This document shows positions 29,345 to 32,372 of a stretch of DNA of 32,372 nt, one piece after another. The notes beneath the pieces were generated by a model. The model saw only the letters and a list, made by a program, of their open reading frames with translations. It did no database searches and was not told where the DNA came from. This DNA comes from CABMGU01 sp964508495 (lineage in GTDB: Archaea; Nanobdellota; Nanobdellia; Woesearchaeales; ARS49): the NCBI GenBank assembly GCA_964508495.1, contig CAZDUA010000020.1:1-32372 (forward strand), written 5' to 3'. Both the position numbers and the translations under genes were made by a program. Position 1 is the first letter of the stretch, and every line of letters begins with the position of its first letter.

Positions 29345-31249
29345 ATGAGGCATGTAATTTTAATCGGCGTAATAATAGTGGCTGTTGCAGCAGCATTCTT
29401 CATGATTAAATCTTCAGAAAGGCCCGTCATAATTGAAGAAGTTGAAAGAATGGGGGCGCCTGCAGAACAGGAAACTGGAGCGCTTGTCAGCGCAACAATG
29501 GAAAGCAAAGTCGGCGTCCTCCTTGATGAAATTCCACAGTCTATAAGAGAAAGAACGGCACAAAGTCTTCTGAAGCAACCAGAAAATTTCTGGGTTGAAC
29601 GAGCAAAAAACCAATTGCGATTAACAACATACAGGCTGATCTTCCGCGGAGATTTCTATGAAGAGGAAGAAGGGAAAAAGCAACTACCATTGCCTCCAGA
29701 AGAAGTATGGAATGTCCAACTAAAAGGCCCGCCACGCAGAGAAACAGCGGACGGTCATGATGCCGTGATTGTAGAATACGTTTTCACAAGCACACTATTA
29801 TCAGACCCTGAAACTCCTGGAACATCAGAGCCAATCCTGACAGAAACTGGAGGAACCTGGGAAGAACCATTTATTTTACCGCTAGATCCAACACTTTTAT
29901 TCCAGCGCACAAGATTCGCGTGCATGGACGAAGCAGAATTCCCGCCGCACAGCGTTGACCCTGAAGACATAAGCACATTCTACGACCACGAATGCGAAGT
30001 TGAGGAAGAACTCACAAACGAAGGATGCCACCAAACCGAACTTTCAAGCCAGTCCTGCGCGGATGCACTGGCAGAAAAAACAGGAAAAATTGAAACCGCA
30101 ATCCGATTTGAAAGACTCGCGTGGAATCCTTCTCTGGCTAACAGCGTCAGAATAGGTCAAATCACAAATCCAACTGGTTCCGACCTTCAAGCAGTGAAAG
30201 ACCTTAGCAGCAGGATAGTTTACAGATACGTTCCATCGAGTTCCTGCACTTTAGTAGAAGAATGCATAGGCGCTCCAGGATGGAGAAGACTCCTGCAATT
30301 CCCAGCTATTGACTGGAATACGGGAGCTAAAACGCTGGCAATAGGACAAGTAGATTACTTCGGCGAAGGCCTTGATTCTGCTCTCGCAGGGCACAATATT
30401 TACGAATTCAGCGAATGCCATGAGCATTATCACTTCAAGCATTATGCTGATTTCAGCTTCGGAGAAAGCGAACAGCTAAACACAAAAAGAGGATTCTGCC
30501 TGCAAAGCACTGCACGATTCAGCAACAATGAATTAAGCCCTCTAAACAACAAATATGGCGGCTGCGGTTACCAGGGAGTAGAATCTGGTTGGGGCGATGA
30601 ATACTCAGCAGGACTTGAATGCCAATGGGTAGACGTTACAAACTTTGACACTGCAGAAAAAACTGTCACGAAAAAACTCGAGGTTAAATTGAATCCAAAC
30701 GGCTTCCTCTGCGAAGGAGTGCCAATATTGGACGAACAAGGCAATTTAAAATTCGAACCGAGCCAATTCAAAACAGAAGACGGCAAGCCAGTTGACAAGC
30801 CAATGTGCAATTTTATCGATAATTACTTCAAAAATAACGTCCACGCACACGACGTCACACTGCCGCTTGATGGCGAAGGCTACGTCACAGCACCCTGCAC
30901 AAAAGGAGAAATAGGGCCGTTCAGAAATTGCGGTTTCAAATTGCAGACAAAAATGTCAGAATGCACGCCAGGACAAGAAGTAAAGCTCAGCTGTTCAACA
31001 ACCGGAGCTCCACAAGTTGTGCGCATTTGCGATTACAGCAGAGAGCTGGGCACGGCAATACCCTGCACTTACAACGGACCGCACAATGCGCGGTCGCTGG
31101 CAAACAGCGTAGTTGAAAGCGAACAAGAAATCACGTTCACCTGCCCTGCAATGATTGATGAAAAAGAATCGGGAGGCGTGTACTCTTTGTACACTGCACC
31201 GATTTTGACAGAAGATCAACAACAGCCAGTCAAATGCACGCAAGTTTAA
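29345..31249 (+). CDS. Archaeal lysyl oxidase-family copper amine oxidase
   Basis: 634 residues, extracellular by its N-terminal signal anchor (about 3-20). The catalytic domain (about 250-450) carries the copper site C-H359-E-H361-Y-H363, then KRGFCLQST, where Lys381 matches the lysine of the LTQ cofactor (human K-x-x-FCLED), and Y420 in DEYSAGLECQWVDVT, matching the cofactor tyrosine. Lysyl oxidases deaminate lysine to allysine, which crosslinks proteins. The Cys-rich region around 207-245, and the C-terminal ~190 residues with further Cys, have no recognised family. ATG at 29345 preferred over TTG at 29336 from TATA spacing. Overlaps the convergent gene by four bases. Confidence 0.88.
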   Translation: MRHVILIGVIIVAVAAAFFMIKSSERPVIIEEVERMGAPAEQETGALVSATMESKVGVLLDEIPQSIRERTAQSLLKQPENFWVERAKNQLRLTTYRLIFRGDFYEEEEGKKQLPLPPEEVWNVQLKGPPRRETADGHDAVIVEYVFTSTLLSDPETPGTSEPILTETGGTWEEPFILPLDPTLLFQRTRFACMDEAEFPPHSVDPEDISTFYDHECEVEEELTNEGCHQTELSSQSCADALAEKTGKIETAIRFERLAWNPSLANSVRIGQITNPTGSDLQAVKDLSSRIVYRYVPSSSCTLVEECIGAPGWRRLLQFPAIDWNTGAKTLAIGQVDYFGEGLDSALAGHNIYEFSECHEHYHFKHYADFSFGESEQLNTKRGFCLQSTARFSNNELSPLNNKYGGCGYQGVESGWGDEYSAGLECQWVDVTNFDTAEKTVTKKLEVKLNPNGFLCEGVPILDEQGNLKFEPSQFKTEDGKPVDKPMCNFIDNYFKNNVHAHDVTLPLDGEGYVTAPCTKGEIGPFRNCGFKLQTKMSECTPGQEVKLSCSTTGAPQVVRICDYSRELGTAIPCTYNGPHNARSLANSVVESEQEITFTCPAMIDEKESGGVYSLYTAPILTEDQQQPVKCTQV

Positions 31250-31764
31250 TGCCGGCTCTTATAACCTCTTGAAACCTTCTGCAAATGCCAATGAGCAACA
31301 TACCACCTTGCTCTCAGAACTCTTAAACCACGCGCGAACAAACGAACCAGTCTGCCTTCCTTAGCAAACTTTGCAGCATATTCTGTTTCTCTCAACAATT
31401 TAGTTTCGCGCAATAAAACACCTTCGTGCAAAAATTTCTGAACACTCTCGCCGGCAGCAAAAGCCTCTGAAGCAGCAGCATAAACACGAAACACAGTGTA
31501 AAAAGGAAACACTGCAATAATATCAATCCAATACAACTTAATGAATTTCAAAACTTTTCTAGTATGATACCACTTAAAACACAAATCAATAATGAAAAAA
31601 GACACGATAAAATAATCTATTTGAACAATAAAATCGTGATACTCCTCGGCAACATGGGTGAACTCGACAATAATCAAAATTGCCAAAAGGCCAAGCATGT
31701 AAGGAACAGCCCTGTCAACAAGCTGTTCAACAGCTTCTAACCAGGCAGGAAGCTTTTTGCTCAC
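31246..31764 (-). CDS. Voltage-sensor-domain protein without a pore
   Basis: 172 residues. S1 (about 21-40), S2 (about 50-66, with D60 and K64), S3 (about 77-95, YWIDIIAVFPFY, with D81) and an S4-like helix whose arginines recur every three or four positions (R138, R141, R145, R148, R151, R153) match a voltage-gated channel sensor. No pore helix, selectivity filter or S5-S6 follows, so it resembles stand-alone voltage sensors or phosphatase/proton-channel types. A loop of about 40 residues replaces the usual short S3-S4 link. It begins with GTG, overlapping the transketolase stop (GTGA), and shares its mRNA. Confidence 0.75.
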   Translation of the reverse strand: MSKKLPAWLEAVEQLVDRAVPYMLGLLAILIIVEFTHVAEEYHDFIVQIDYFIVSFFIIDLCFKWYHTRKVLKFIKLYWIDIIAVFPFYTVFRVYAAASEAFAAGESVQKFLHEGVLLRETKLLRETEYAAKFAKEGRLVRLFARGLRVLRARWYVAHWHLQKVSRGYKSRH

Positions 31765-32372
31765 GCCCTCTTCACCGCATTAACAATCGCTTCAGAATCA
31801 ATCTTGTAAACCTTCATCAAAGTGGCAGGGTCGCCAGAACGCGGAATCTCCTTAACGCACAAATGAGTTATCGGAATTCCCAAAGAAGCAACAGCCTCGC
31901 CCAAGCCACCTTCAGCATAATGGTCCTCAACAACAATAACTTTTCGACCTTTTGCAGCGGCCCTAATTCCGCTTTCATCTAGCGGCTTGATTGAATACGC
32001 GTCAACAACTCTTACGAAAACCTTCTGCTCCCTCAAAGAATGCGCGGCTTTCAAAGCCTCATGAACAGTAACACCAGCAGCAACGATAAGATATTTATCA
32101 CGGAAACTCCTAAGAACAACTTTACTTCCTCCAATCTTAAAACTCTCACCATTGCCGTAAATTACAGAAGTCTTTGGCCTTGACGTGCGAATGTAACCAA
32201 GACCATTATGATTCGCCAACAACTGTGTGCACTTTTCTGCAGAAACAGCATCACAAGGATACAAAACAACACTATTCGGAATACACCTAAACAAAGCTAA
32301 ATCCTCCAAGCCCATCTGAGAAGGACCATCCTCGCCAATACTGACGCCGACATGAGAGCCACACAATTTAAT
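31761..32372 (-). CDS. tkt: Transketolase C-terminal subunit (partial, 5' end outside window)
   Basis: The reading frame is open to the window edge, so the N-terminus is missing; about 204 residues are seen. GSHVGVSIGEDGPSQMGLEDLALFR belongs to the pyrimidine-binding domain that activates the thiamine cofactor; AGVTVHEAL and VEDHYAEGGLGEAV belong to the C-terminal domain. Wording is close to animal-type transketolase (GEDGPSQMxLEDL, RTSRP, PRSGxPAxLxK). It moves two-carbon ketol units in the non-oxidative pentose pathway. In archaea the enzyme is often split; a partner gene for the N-terminal half should lie just upstream, outside this window. Confidence 0.92.
   Translation of the reverse strand: MKLCGSHVGVSIGEDGPSQMGLEDLALFRCIPNSVVLYPCDAVSAEKCTQLLANHNGLGYIRTSRPKTSVIYGNGESFKIGGSKVVLRSFRDKYLIVAAGVTVHEALKAAHSLREQKVFVRVVDAYSIKPLDESGIRAAAKGRKVIVVEDHYAEGGLGEAVASLGIPITHLCVKEIPRSGDPATLMKVYKIDSEAIVNAVKRA

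Noticed and set aside
1..32372. CRISPR arrays, transposases and rRNA genes
   Set aside because: No spaced direct repeats of CRISPR type, no transposase motifs and no rRNA sequence were recognised.

Overview
The window looks like a piece of an archaeal chromosome, most likely from a small-genome DPANN lineage (Woesearchaeota/Pacearchaeota-like; the lineage is inference). The archaeal signs are direct. TATA boxes (A/T-rich, TTTAWAWA-like) sit about 25-28 bases before most start codons, so most single genes and operon heads appear leaderless. Internal operon genes use GGAGG/GAGGTG-type ribosome binding sites or ATGA overlaps. The three tRNAs encode no CCA tail, and an archaeal AMP phosphorylase is present. 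Coding strands are A-rich and genes are tightly packed. No CRISPR array, insertion sequence or phage gene was seen.

Layout: (1) 1-2943, a three-gene operon behind three perfect inverted repeats: a 67-aa helical protein, a small HExxH zinc-protease-like protein with YSG repeats, and a 630-aa protein with two MNT nucleotidyltransferase units and two HEPN-like units. This is the best candidate for an undescribed system. (2) 2993-7045, single housekeeping and unknown genes: membrane-anchored protein, CBS pair, tRNA dihydrouridine synthase, Nudix, nitroreductase, acylphosphatase. (3) 7042-12362, a pyruvate/2-oxoacid dehydrogenase operon (E1alpha-E1beta-E2) preceded on the same strand by a VIT1-LplA-LipB-like operon that probably supplies lipoylation. 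(4) 12386-18350, proline iminopeptidase-like hydrolase, coiled-coil protein, proton-pumping pyrophosphatase, TerC/DUF475 membrane protein, LamG surface protein. (5) 18588-23263, copper ATPase with a palindromic operator, CaCA antiporter, beta-propeller lipoprotein. (6) 23320-26160, tRNA-Leu, tRNA-Thr and tRNA-Val around a HipA-like kinase, two secreted/anchored small proteins and a 57-aa membrane protein; a partial copy of the tRNA-Leu 3' end lies beside the gene. (7) 26242-32372, AI-2E family permease, AMP phosphorylase, DUF504-like membrane protein, a lysyl oxidase, a pore-less voltage-sensor protein and the C-terminal half of transketolase (cut by the window edge).

Together the genes suggest a fermentative or micro-oxic heterotroph that makes acetyl-CoA through a lipoylated complex, recycles nucleotides through AMP phosphorylase, pumps ions with pyrophosphate, manages copper, and decorates its surface with lipoproteins and a copper amine oxidase of the lysyl oxidase family. 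E3 (dihydrolipoamide dehydrogenase), the transketolase N-terminal half and lipoyl synthase are not in this window.
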